Shown here piece after piece: positions 8,017 to 14,492 of a stretch of 24,592 nt of DNA. Below the pieces are notes generated by a model, which was not told where the DNA came from, ran no database searches, and saw only the letters and a program-made list of their open reading frames with translations. The stretch is from positions 1-24,592 of the IMG/VR virus record IMGVR_UViG_3300032093_000798. The stretch is one strand, 5' to 3'. Within the stretch, counting starts at the first letter, position 1, and each line of letters opens with the position of its first letter. Source of the DNA: a virus. The position numbers were made by a program, and so were the translations under genes.

Positions 8017-9060
8017 TCACGCCGCGATTTGGGTCCAGTTCGCGCTCTGGTTAGTATTAATCAGACCCCATACGTTCACTGCGGGCGACTGAGACCCGAT
8101 ATTACCTGTTGCAGAAACCCCGGTCACAATTACTATTCTATCCTGCCTTACGTGCACAGTACCGAGTTCTCCGGTCGCTGCCACGCCCGTCACCAAATAG
8201 ACGGAATTTTGAGTTACGGTTCCTAGTTCGCCCGTTGCCCCAACCCCCGTAACCGGGAAGACACAATCGAGCACTAACGAAACAGTTCCAAGTATTATGC
8301 CGCCCTGAACGCCGTCCTCAATTACAACGGCTGTAGCAACAATAACTTCATCGCCAAGCTGTCCAGTACCTGCTACTCCGGTTACTGCAAACGGAGCGTC
8401 CGCGCCAACTGTTACCGTACCAAGCTGCCCAGTACCGGATACCCCAGTAACGTCCGCAGCGGTAGTAATAAATATAGATACAGTGCCGATCTGCCCGGTG
8501 GCTGCAACTCCTGTTACAGCGAGAACTTGATCCGTGACGACGGATATAGTCCCCAAAACTCCCGTACCTTCAACACCGTCTTCTATTACTACCGCCGTGG
8601 CAACGACGATCTCATCGCCTAGCTCGCCTATAGCCTCAAGCCCGGTAACGGCAAGAACTTGATCTGTAACTACAAATACAGTGCCAAGTTCCCCGGTAGC
8701 ATCGACGCCGACTTCTTTAACAATAACGGAATTAGCGATGACTGCTACATCGCCCAATTCGCCCGTAGCTTCAACACCTGTGACCAGTACGTACTGAGTA
8801 GTATCTACCGTTACATCACCAGTCTGCCCCGTACCCGCAACGCCGGTAACGGCTAAAACTTGATCCGTAACTACAAATACAATGCCAAGTTGTCCTGTCG
8901 CCTCTAGGCCAGTAATAACTATTACTTGGTCAGTAGAAAGCGAGACAGTTCCTACCGCACCTGTCGCAGTAAGATTGCCAACACCTTCGCCCCAACCTTG
9001 TTCGCCCCAGCCTACGCCAGAAGCGTTCCAACCGTCGAAGGCGACAATTACGCCTGCCAC
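8017..9060 (-). CDS. Repeat protein with 14 units of about 22 residues
   Basis: 347 residues. A Trp/Gly-rich start (GWNASGVGWGEQGWGEG) is followed by 14 units of ~22 residues with consensus TGVxATGxLGTVxVxTDQVLAV (residues ~29-323), then a Trp-containing tail (WGLINTNQSANWTQIAA). Regular alternation of Val/Ile and Gly points to a beta-solenoid or stacked beta-strand fibre. Similar repeats in phages are, as far as I recall, sometimes annotated as antifreeze-like, which is probably only a fold resemblance. The GTG start at 9060 is weakly supported by AGGC upstream. Location among fibre genes suggests an exposed virion fibre or decoration. Function is not established. Confidence 0.82.
   Translation of the reverse strand: MAGVIVAFDGWNASGVGWGEQGWGEGVGNLTATGAVGTVSLSTDQVIVITGLEATGQLGIVFVVTDQVLAVTGVAGTGQTGDVTVDTTQYVLVTGVEATGELGDVAVIANSVIVKEVGVDATGELGTVFVVTDQVLAVTGLEAIGELGDEIVVATAVVIEDGVEGTGVLGTISVVTDQVLAVTGVAATGQIGTVSIFITTAADVTGVSGTGQLGTVTVGADAPFAVTGVAGTGQLGDEVIVATAVVIEDGVQGGIILGTVSLVLDCVFPVTGVGATGELGTVTQNSVYLVTGVAATGELGTVHVRQDRIVIVTGVSATGNIGSQSPAVNVWGLINTNQSANWTQIAA
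8092..8976 (-). repeat. 66-bp coding tandem repeats (about 14 units)
   Basis: The repeats encode the 22-residue units of the 347-residue protein. Most are diverged at the DNA level, but some pairs stay close: around 8655-8690 and 8856-8891 (three units apart) share most bases. Protein units 6 and 10 both contain ATAVVIEDGV and lie exactly 88 residues (four units) apart, pointing to block duplication. Confidence 0.85.
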
Positions 9061-9073
9061 GGCTATTGCCTAA

Positions 9074-9529
9074 TTAAGCGATTCGGAGGATCGCCGTCGA
9101 AGCAGCAGCGGCAGGGAATTGGATGGTGAAGTTACCAGCAGTCGAGGTCTTGTCACCGCCGAACGCCAGTACCGCAACAGCCTTATTGCCTTGGGTCGCG
9201 TTGTAGATCAGCGCACCGTTCGCCGTAATCGTGGCGCTCGGGAACGTCAGATCATCAAAGTCGATGAAAGCCGTCGTGCTGCTCGAAGTCGGCACCTGCG
9301 AAATCGTCAGCGTCAAACCACCAGCGGGATAGTTCGTGCCAGACGAAGACACTTCATCCGTGGTGCTATACGCAGTCGTAGCCGCGCTCAGCGTAGCCGA
9401 AGAAGTGAACAGGGCCAGCTTAAACACATCCGCAGCCGTCGAGGCGCGGATAACGCCGGTACCAAAGTTGTGGATTCCGTCAAGGATCTCAACCTTGAAC
9501 GAAGTCGCCATTGCCTGAGTAATAGCCAT
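9074..9529 (-). CDS. Virion structural-like protein, 151 aa
   Basis: 151 residues starting MAITQAMATSFKVEILDGIH. The sequence is rich in Ser, Thr and Ala with alternating hydrophobics (FKLALFTSSATLSAATTAYS, FIDFDDLTFPSATITANGAL), typical of small beta-rich virion proteins. It has AGGAG 6 nt before the ATG and starts just after the 81-residue gene stop. This N-terminal pattern is one I recall from uncharacterised structural proteins of environmental phages, but I cannot name a family. It could be a tail, neck or fibre-base component. Confidence 0.72.
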   Translation of the reverse strand: MAITQAMATSFKVEILDGIHNFGTGVIRASTAADVFKLALFTSSATLSAATTAYSTTDEVSSSGTNYPAGGLTLTISQVPTSSSTTAFIDFDDLTFPSATITANGALIYNATQGNKAVAVLAFGGDKTSTAGNFTIQFPAAAASTAILRIA

Positions 9530-9530
9530 T

Positions 9531-9776
9531 TCAGTCTCCTAAACGCGACGCCGCGTCACTAAAACCATTGTCAATCAATTTACGCCGTGCATTCATCCGT
9601 TCGGAATTCTGCGCTTCTTGCAGGTACTTTATCAGGACCTGTTTTAACTCAACCTCATTCTGAGCCCGCAGTACTTTGTTGACTGCACGCTCTGCAATCT
9701 CTTCCGGGGTATGCCCCCGATGTTCAGTCGTCTGAACAAAAACCTGACCAATCTCTCCGCCACCTACAAAACTCAT
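9531..9776 (-). CDS. Small helical protein, 81 aa
   Basis: 81 residues. A short glycine-containing start (SFVGGGEIGQVFVQTTEHRG) precedes a predicted helical stretch rich in Glu, Arg and Ala (PEEIAERAVNKVLRAQNEVE, then LKQVLIKYLQEAQNSERMN). It forms an ATGA overlap with the adaptor gene and lies just before the 151-residue structural gene. No family is recognised. The position between adaptor and structural genes suggests a tail or neck assembly accessory protein, which is inference only. Confidence 0.65.
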   Translation of the reverse strand: MSFVGGGEIGQVFVQTTEHRGHTPEEIAERAVNKVLRAQNEVELKQVLIKYLQEAQNSERMNARRKLIDNGFSDAASRLGD

Positions 9777-10411
9777 GTGACCTGTACTCTCACTTGTCCG
9801 GAACGGTACGCATCCTGACGATCCAAGCCATCGCCAAGGCGCTTCAAGAGACCCAACGCCTCCTGATACTTCTGTTCGTAGTACGTCATCATGTCCTGCT
9901 CACCCTTCAAGTAGGTGTACGCCTCGCGCAACGAGCCATAAAGCAGGACTGACTCAAAGTTATCTCCGAGCCACGAAGTGCCGTAGTTTACGATGGATAC
10001 AGGGTAGTAATAGTAATGAAGTTCAGCCGTATACGCTAAGTCCGGGGTCGGTCCCAGAATCATCGTGTTGTCATCCCAAATTGCATAGTACTTGGGCTTG
10101 CCCGTACTGTTTGGGGGCGGATACGCCGCACGGATGAAGTTCACATCTTTATTCAACAGATACTCGTACTCGCCAGTCACCGGGTCAATCACGGCCAACG
10201 AAAAGGTCGAAAGCCAGTCTGACGGCAACTGGAAGTACGGGAACGTGTTGGTCATCGTACCGGTCACATTCTTACGAATAGCCGGGATCTGAACGGAGTT
10301 ATAAATCCGCTCTTCTGCAAGCTGCACAAAATTCGGGATGTTTGCCACGAAGGAAGCCTCCGTGGACTGACAGTAGTCCTGAATTGCTTGTGAAAGCTGC
10401 GTGTAGTTCAC
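9773..10411 (-). CDS. Head-to-tail adaptor, SU10/P22 gp4-like
   Basis: 212 residues. The N-terminus (MNYTQLSQAIQDYCQSTEAS, then NFVQLAEERIYNSVQIPAIR), the middle FQLPSDWLSTFSLAVIDP and the tyrosine-rich AELHYYYYPVSIV segment fit the phage adaptor family described for Vibrio phage SU10 (P22 gp4-like). These proteins form a ring below the portal, help close the head and hold the tail. The start is GTG, overlapping the upstream stop by 4 nt (GTGA). The C-terminus (YEQKYQEALGLLKRLGDGLD) is helical. It is one of two adaptor-like genes here, the other being at 11177-11902. Confidence 0.78.
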   Translation of the reverse strand: MNYTQLSQAIQDYCQSTEASFVANIPNFVQLAEERIYNSVQIPAIRKNVTGTMTNTFPYFQLPSDWLSTFSLAVIDPVTGEYEYLLNKDVNFIRAAYPPPNSTGKPKYYAIWDDNTMILGPTPDLAYTAELHYYYYPVSIVNYGTSWLGDNFESVLLYGSLREAYTYLKGEQDMMTYYEQKYQEALGLLKRLGDGLDRQDAYRSGQVRVQVT

Positions 10412-10599
10412 GGCGACCAGCCAGACCTGTATTTGGAGTTGTTCTCAAGGTTGATTTGTGACACGAACTTCGTGCCCTTCGTAGCAGCCCCCGCACCCTT
10501 CATCTTCATGTGCGTGACGCCCTTGTTCACGTCCGTCTCCGGGTAGCCATTACGCCCCGTTAATTCGGTGTTCTTCTTGATCTTGCCCATATCTTTCAT
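10408..10599 (-). CDS. Small basic protein, 63 aa
   Basis: 63 residues, rich in Lys, Gly and Asn, beginning MKDMGKIKKNTELTGRNGYP and containing HMKMKGAGAATKGTKF. GAGGT lies before the ATG, and the stop overlaps the adaptor start (GTGA). The Lys/Gly-rich KGAGAATKGTKF segment is similar in character to KGG motifs of neighbouring small proteins. No family is recognised. The clear ribosome site and tight packing support a real gene; a virion-associated or nucleic-acid-binding role is only a guess. Confidence 0.68.
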   Translation of the reverse strand: MKDMGKIKKNTELTGRNGYPETDVNKGVTHMKMKGAGAATKGTKFVSQINLENNSKYRSGWSP

Positions 10600-10604
10600 G
10601 GCAA

Positions 10605-10790
10605 TTACCTCGGGCCAGAAGAGCCACGCATCGGGCTGCGCTGGTTCATCACCTTCGCCATACCACGACCGTACTTCTTCATCTCGCTGTTGGTCTTGCC
10701 GCCAGCACGCATTTTCTTAACGCCCTTGTGCATACGAGACTCGTGCGCTCGCACTTCTTCTCTTGCAACCTTACGCATTCCGTCTTTCAT
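10605..10790 (-). CDS. Small very basic protein, 61 aa
   Basis: 61 residues, mostly Lys, Arg, Gly, Met and Glu (MKDGMRKVAREEVRAHESRM, then KGVKKMRAGGKTNSEMKKYG). The MRAGGKTNSEM segment is close in style to the KGGKVKS motif of other small proteins in this region. The ATG has AGGAG 7 nt upstream and follows the Zn-ribbon gene by 9 nt. No family is recognised. Its charge suggests DNA or RNA binding or internal packing in the virion, which is inference. Confidence 0.68.
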   Translation of the reverse strand: MKDGMRKVAREEVRAHESRMHKGVKKMRAGGKTNSEMKKYGRGMAKVMNQRSPMRGSSGPR

Positions 10791-10799
10791 CTTAATCTC

Positions 10800-11177
10800 C
10801 TAGGTCGTACTGACCGTTACCGTCCCCACCTGCCCTTGGCCTACAAGAGTATTAGGGGTTAATCCTGCGTCGTCGGCTCTTGCCCCGCCTACGGGGTTCC
10901 AGCCCCATTGTATCTCACGGCTACCGTTGGCACCGTCATTACCAATCTCGAAGTAGCTTGTATCCGGCCTTGGATTCCGCAAAGCCTGCGGGTCGTCCAC
11001 GGGATATAAACCAAGTGATAACTGCGGCTGATCCGGCTCCCAGCACTCCGGACAAACCAAGATGTTTACGTTCTTGGTTTTGATCACTATAGACTTCAAC
11101 TGGCGCAGCTTGTACTGAAAGCCACACCGGTCGCACATAGCGATAGCGTGCTTGCCACTTGCAAACCTGTTCGGCAT
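10800..11177 (-). CDS. Zinc-ribbon protein with repeat-like C-terminal tail
   Basis: 125 residues. Cysteines pair as C15xxC18 (CDRCGF) and C42xxC45 (CPECW), a classic zinc ribbon. The start MPNRFASGKHAIAMCDRCGF is a pattern I recall from marine phage genomes. The middle (DPQALRNPRPDTS) is followed by WGWNPVGG and a tail VGQGQVGTVTVSTT that resembles the repeat unit of the 347-residue protein at 8017-9060. The ATG is coupled to the upstream stop (TAATG). The Zn-ribbon may bind a nucleic acid or act structurally in the virion; the role is unknown. Confidence 0.8.
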   Translation of the reverse strand: MPNRFASGKHAIAMCDRCGFQYKLRQLKSIVIKTKNVNILVCPECWEPDQPQLSLGLYPVDDPQALRNPRPDTSYFEIGNDGANGSREIQWGWNPVGGARADDAGLTPNTLVGQGQVGTVTVSTT

Positions 11178-11902
11178 TAGTAGCCACCCAAGAAGCTCTC
11201 ACGTGGGACAAACCGCACCGCCGCCTTTTCGCGGTCTTCCCCAGCCGCCAGATCCCAAGCCTCGTTGTACTCCGCCTTCAGCAGGGTCGTACGCTCCGCC
11301 GCTCCGGGGATCTTCATCGACAGCATGTAAGCCAACCCTGCCACCATGCAGGGGAGGAACCGGTAGGGAACGTCCTGTCCGTTAGAACCCACGCCGGGGT
11401 CCAGCATCCGCCGCAAACGCGTGTAGACCAGCGTCCAAGTCGTGCTGTTATCCGGCTTCGGCCACACGGTGTACTGGGGGTACTGCACCACACCAGCCGC
11501 ATTCGTCGCACCCGTACGGCGATTAATCCAGATCTGAATCGGACGCCCCGTCGCGTTCTTGTTCGGAATGGACAGGTAGGTACTGGACGAAATGCGCGAG
11601 ATGTTGATGTCCTGCTGGTTCGTGCCAGACCCGGTACGGATCACGTGATCGAGCAGGTCAACCGTATCTACCGGCAGATCATACGTACCTTGGTTATAAG
11701 TCAGGATTTGCTGACCTTCTTCCAGCGTCCAGAGATTGATGCCCCGATTCGCCCAGTCCATCAACAAAAGGGCAAGACTGCGCTTGGCGGTCCGAAAGTC
11801 ATATCCCGTCCGCAGTTCAGCACCGCAACGTTCAAAAGCCTCTTCAATAAGCGTATTGAGGTCGAGGTTAAAGTCTGTCGTTGCTGATGTTCTATCAACC
11901 AC
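11177..11902 (-). CDS. Second adaptor-like / connector protein
   Basis: 241 residues. DLNTLIEEAFERCGAELRTG, then LALLLMDWANRGINLWTLEE, TYDLPVDTVDLLDHVIRTG and TWTLVYTRLRRMLDPG follow the order seen in phage tail connector or adaptor proteins (helical entry, beta middle, Y-x-LP-x-D). The C-terminus is helical (LKAEYNEAWDLAAGEDREK). Start is GTG with AAGGGG upstream, 2 nt after the preceding stop. It probably forms a ring between portal and tail, like the 212-residue protein. The family is inferred from pattern. Confidence 0.65.
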   Translation of the reverse strand: MVDRTSATTDFNLDLNTLIEEAFERCGAELRTGYDFRTAKRSLALLLMDWANRGINLWTLEEGQQILTYNQGTYDLPVDTVDLLDHVIRTGSGTNQQDINISRISSSTYLSIPNKNATGRPIQIWINRRTGATNAAGVVQYPQYTVWPKPDNSTTWTLVYTRLRRMLDPGVGSNGQDVPYRFLPCMVAGLAYMLSMKIPGAAERTTLLKAEYNEAWDLAAGEDREKAAVRFVPRESFLGGY

Positions 11903-11904
11903 GT

Positions 11905-12150
11905 TTACTTACCCCTTTGACGATACGCACGGGTTTTTTCGGAGATACCTTTCGGCTGCGCGACGAACTGCTTACCTTGGGCCTTTCCGCGACGTTTGGC
12001 CGCTGTGGTTCGGGCGTATTCAGCAGGGCTGAGACTTTTGATCGCAGCTTCTGGAAGATATCTTTCACCCGTGTCAGAAGATCGTTTACCACTCTTCGTT
12101 CTCCACTTCTGGTCGCCCCAAGCCTTTAAGGACTGCTGCGGGGACTTCAT
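11905..12150 (-). CDS. KWRTKSGK-type small basic protein
   Basis: 81 residues. The order SPQQSLKAWGDQKWRTKSGK, TGERYLPEAAIKSLSPAEYA, KRRGKAQGKQF and PKGISEKTRAYR matches a small family I recall from large and environmental viruses (possibly the DUF5872 group; the name is not certain). It forms an ATGA overlap with the membrane-anchored gene upstream. Conserved Trp, Tyr and many Lys/Arg suggest nucleic-acid binding or virion packing. No catalytic motif is seen. Confidence 0.75.
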   Translation of the reverse strand: MKSPQQSLKAWGDQKWRTKSGKRSSDTGERYLPEAAIKSLSPAEYARTTAAKRRGKAQGKQFVAQPKGISEKTRAYRQRGK

Positions 12151-12404
12151 TTGCCGCGCTCTTCCATCAACTTGACCCGCACCTGCAAGTCATGGATGTC
12201 TTCCATCAGATCGTCCTTGAGTTCCTGCCGCTTGGAGGCGCTCAACGGGCTGTCGGTCGGCACGCCGTCTTCGGTAATGAGGATCGGAATCTTCGACTCG
12301 ATAGCAATCAGCCGATTGTTGAATGATGCAATCTCGGCCAATAGCCAGCCAACGGCGGCCAGAAGAACCGGAAACAACATATCTACAATCTTCTGCATGT
12401 TCAC
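12147..12404 (-). CDS. Single-TM coiled-coil protein, 85 aa
   Basis: 85 residues. The hydrophobic segment MLFPVLLAAVGWLLAEIASF (residues ~9-28) follows a short start, then ~55 charged, mostly helical residues (KRQELKDDLMEDIHDLQVRV). This is the layout of a membrane-anchored coiled-coil protein. GTG at 12404 overlaps the upstream stop by 4 nt; an ATG two codons later (12398) is an alternative. It could be an inner-membrane spanin-like or lysis-accessory protein, but no lipoprotein partner is seen. Confidence 0.72.
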   Translation of the reverse strand: MNMQKIVDMLFPVLLAAVGWLLAEIASFNNRLIAIESKIPILITEDGVPTDSPLSASKRQELKDDLMEDIHDLQVRVKLMEERGK

Positions 12405-12814
12405 TTGCTTGCCCTAACCACATCATCACCCTTAGTGACGGTCACATGGTCGCCCTCGACATCAACCCTCATCGGCATCTCTTTGCGATCCAGCCGATCC
12501 AACTTGGCGATAAGTTCCTTGATAACCGCGTACTCAGGCTTCTCTTCCTTCTCCACCGTGCCTGCAATGCCATTAAGCATGGAGATCAAAGCAGTCAGAG
12601 ACGCGCCAAGCAAACCCATCACGGCAGCGATCTTGTCGTTATCCAAGAAGAGGCTAGAGACGACGCCAATTACGACGATGGCCGTAATGTACTTTAGACC
12701 GTCCTTGCCGATAGCCTTACCAGCAACAGTCTTAGCAGACGCTTTAGCCTCAAGCCGATTGAGTTCAGCCTGAACTTGCGCCTTAAAAAGTTCGATGTCA
12801 GTCCCGGTATCCAC
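12401..12814 (-). CDS. Two-TM membrane protein, holin-like, 137 aa
   Basis: 137 residues. A helical N-terminus (IELFKAQVQAELNRLEAKAS) is followed by membrane segments YITAIVVIGVVSSLFL and AAVMGLLGASLTALISML (residues ~42-85), then a charged helix and a short beta tail (MRVDVEGDHVTVTKGDD). The GTG start has AAGGAG 7 nt upstream and overlaps the preceding gene by 17 nt. The two-TM topology and coiled ends resemble some holins, but a clear holin lies with the endolysin at 5.1-5.5 kb. This may be a second holin, an antiholin or a membrane-associated virion factor. Confidence 0.7.
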   Translation of the reverse strand: MDTGTDIELFKAQVQAELNRLEAKASAKTVAGKAIGKDGLKYITAIVVIGVVSSLFLDNDKIAAVMGLLGASLTALISMLNGIAGTVEKEEKPEYAVIKELIAKLDRLDRKEMPMRVDVEGDHVTVTKGDDVVRASK

Positions 12815-13097
12815 CGCCCTTCTCCTTGTACCGCTTGGCTAACAACTGCGCCTTACGCGCTGACCACTGGCCTGCTGCCGTACCCTGAACCGCACTATTC
12901 TTAATACTATTAAACAGACTCTTCCGCATACTCGGCTTAGTGTAGTTGCCAGCCGCGTTGACCTTGCTCTTCACCTTGCCGCCTTTTGCGTGGCGGATTG
13001 GCTCCCCAGTGCCCTCAACAGGCTTATTGTCCCCACGACGCTTGGCCCTAGGAACTTTACTGGGGGCAATCACGCCCATGCCGCGACACGCCATCAT
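12798..13097 (-). CDS. Small basic protein with KGGKVKS motif, 99 aa
   Basis: 99 residues. The sequence HAKGGKVKSKVNAAGNYTKP, then MRKSLFNSIKNSAVQGTAAG and QWSARKAQLLAKRYKEKGGG resembles a family I recall from marine phages. The AKGGKVKS motif also occurs, slightly changed, in the neighbouring 260-residue protein. The ATG overlaps the upstream stop by one base (TGATG). Its Lys/Arg-rich composition and helical middle suggest a nucleic-acid or virion-packing role, not proven. Confidence 0.75.
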   Translation of the reverse strand: MMACRGMGVIAPSKVPRAKRRGDNKPVEGTGEPIRHAKGGKVKSKVNAAGNYTKPSMRKSLFNSIKNSAVQGTAAGQWSARKAQLLAKRYKEKGGGYRD

Positions 13098-13879
13098 CAG
13101 ATGTACCGTCCTCGGGTTCTGCCCCGCTTAGCGATACCGTCAGCACGGCTAGAAGCCGAAGATTTGACCTTGCCACCGCGCTTGTAGCCGCCCGCCATGT
13201 CAGAGGACAATTTCTCGTCCAACATGCGCTCAGCCTCTTCACGCTTACGCCTCGGGGATGAAGCACGACGAGCCGCTGCAGACTCGCTCGCACGATAACG
13301 CTCCGAGTACGACGGGATGTCTTTGCGGGCAAGAACCTTGCCCTCCATCTCCGATATCTTGTCACCGGCTCTACGGAACTGCCCAGCCGTACGACCGTAA
13401 GCAGAACCTGCAGCGGAACCGAGCTTGGCTGCACCCGCCGTCATAGCGATGTCTTTAGCGTAGCCCCGCGCTTTGGCTGCACGCTGCTCAGCGTCCATAC
13501 CGGTCTCTTCAGCCTGAGTACGGAAGTTAGTCGCCCGGTCACTCGGAAGCGCCGAACGATTACGCTCCATCGCTGCGGTAGCCCGCTTGGCGATCATCTG
13601 ATCTTCAATACGGCGGTTACTCGCTTCCGTCTCTCCTGCAGACGCCCGGCGACCACCACGAGTGGTTGGGCCTTTCGGAATTGGTGCTGCAGGGGTAGCA
13701 GGCGCTGCGCTAGCGGGAGTTTCTTTGCCCTTGGCTCGCAACTCTTTCAGCAGTTTAAGATTACCTTCCATTGATCGTGGGCGGTTTTTATACGCTTCCG
13801 GATCAAGGCGACGAATTTCCGCGCCGACTTTGCCGTAGCGTTCCTCGTCGGTCATCTCACTCAGCTTTTTGCTAGCCAC
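13097..13879 (-). CDS. Basic Ala/Arg-rich protein with ADGIA tail, 260 aa
   Basis: 260 residues, rich in Ala, Arg, Glu and Lys. A charged start (KKLSEMTDEERYGKVGAEIR) leads to a Pro/Ala linker (~55-70), an Arg-rich middle with helical tendency, an Ala/Gly stretch (DIAMTAGAAKLGSAAGSAYG) and a basic C-terminus RGGKVKSSASSRADGIAKRG followed by RTRGRYI. The last motif recurs in the 79-residue neighbour. The GTG start overlaps that gene by 8 nt, with AAGGG upstream. No family is named; internal virion or DNA-associated roles fit the composition. Confidence 0.75.
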   Translation of the reverse strand: MASKKLSEMTDEERYGKVGAEIRRLDPEAYKNRPRSMEGNLKLLKELRAKGKETPASAAPATPAAPIPKGPTTRGGRRASAGETEASNRRIEDQMIAKRATAAMERNRSALPSDRATNFRTQAEETGMDAEQRAAKARGYAKDIAMTAGAAKLGSAAGSAYGRTAGQFRRAGDKISEMEGKVLARKDIPSYSERYRASESAAARRASSPRRKREEAERMLDEKLSSDMAGGYKRGGKVKSSASSRADGIAKRGRTRGRYI

Positions 13880-14111
13880 AGTAGCCGCCCTTCATCATTT
13901 TGATCATCTTGCCTTTGGTCTTGCCCTTATGAGCAATGCCATCAGCGGCTTTTCGATAAGAACCGCCTGACTTAGCCATACCGCCCTTCGCCTTCTTAAC
14001 AACCTTATCCGGCATATCAAGGCTCATGCCCGGAGCCGCCATCGAACGGCTGTATATGCCACGGGGACTCGTCGGGCCATATGACCCACGCGTTTTTGGA
14101 CCTTTGCTCAT
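13872..14111 (-). CDS. Small basic protein with ADGIA motif, 79 aa
   Basis: 79 residues. Ser/Gly/Arg-rich start (MSKGPKTRGSYGPTSPRGIY), then KKAKGGMAKSGGSYRKAADG and IAHKGKTKGKMIKMMKGG. The KGG and ADGIAxKGKTKG motifs match the C-terminus of the adjacent 260-residue protein. ATGA overlap with the 49-residue gene. No family is recognised. The shared tail implies a common partner or location, perhaps virion binding, which is inference. Confidence 0.72.
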   Translation of the reverse strand: MSKGPKTRGSYGPTSPRGIYSRSMAAPGMSLDMPDKVVKKAKGGMAKSGGSYRKAADGIAHKGKTKGKMIKMMKGGYCG

Positions 14112-14257
14112 TTTGATTTGCTCCTAAATTTGCGGCCTTTGTCGGCCTTCATGAACTCTTTCCCCACTTTTGCGGGGATACCCAATCGCTTAGCCGCCTT
14201 CGGATCATTAGCGACCAAGGCCATCAATCTATGCTGTTTGCCGGACTTACTGGGCAC
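14108..14257 (-). CDS. Small conserved phage protein, 49 aa
   Basis: 49 residues from GTG at 14257, chosen because GGAG lies 7 nt upstream and the resulting start (PSKSGKQHRLMALVANDPKA, then AKRLGIPAKVGKEFMKADKG) matches a short family common in phages (typically MPAKSKKQxxLM...IPxxVxKEF). A longer frame to 14344 only adds residues encoded antiparallel to the coiled-coil gene. It overlaps the upstream gene by 11 nt. Function unknown. Confidence 0.75.
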   Translation of the reverse strand: MPSKSGKQHRLMALVANDPKAAKRLGIPAKVGKEFMKADKGRKFRSKSK

Positions 14258-14489
14258 GATGCTGCTCCACAAGCCTGTCAATCTTCTGCTCCAACCGATC
14301 AAGCCTATCGAGAAGTAATTGGGCATCAGCACGAACTTCAGCACGGGTCACGTGCTCTCTAGCCACTTCTTCACGGGTTTTGTTAAGAAGAATATTCAGC
14401 CGTTTTAATTCGTCTGACTTTTCTTTCATAACGTACCCAATCACGGCTACGACCCCACTAAGCGCAAGGTTCCAAACAAGCATGTCCAT
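14247..14489 (-). CDS. Single-TM coiled-coil protein, 80 aa
   Basis: 80 residues. Hydrophobic N-terminus LVWNLALSGVVAVIGYVM (residues ~4-21) followed by a heptad-like coil (ELKRLNILLNKTREEVAREH, then LLLDRLDRLEQKIDRLVEQH). This is the layout of a membrane-anchored coiled coil. The ATG follows the DUF6321-like stop by 3 nt; no strong ribosome site is seen, so coupling is likely. A spanin-like or membrane-tether role is possible; the sequence alone does not decide. Confidence 0.72.
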   Translation of the reverse strand: MDMLVWNLALSGVVAVIGYVMKEKSDELKRLNILLNKTREEVAREHVTRAEVRADAQLLLDRLDRLEQKIDRLVEQHRAQ

Positions 14490-14492
14490 GTC

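Noticed and set aside
8092-8976. Regular ~66-bp repeats that might look like a CRISPR or intergenic repeat array
   Set aside because: The repeats are in-frame, diverged at synonymous sites, and have no distinct spacers; they encode a 22-residue protein repeat.
11159-11887. Plus-strand 242-aa frame antisense to the adaptor-like gene
   Set aside because: Composition and full overlap indicate a shadow of the minus-strand gene; no upstream promoter or ribosome site is seen.
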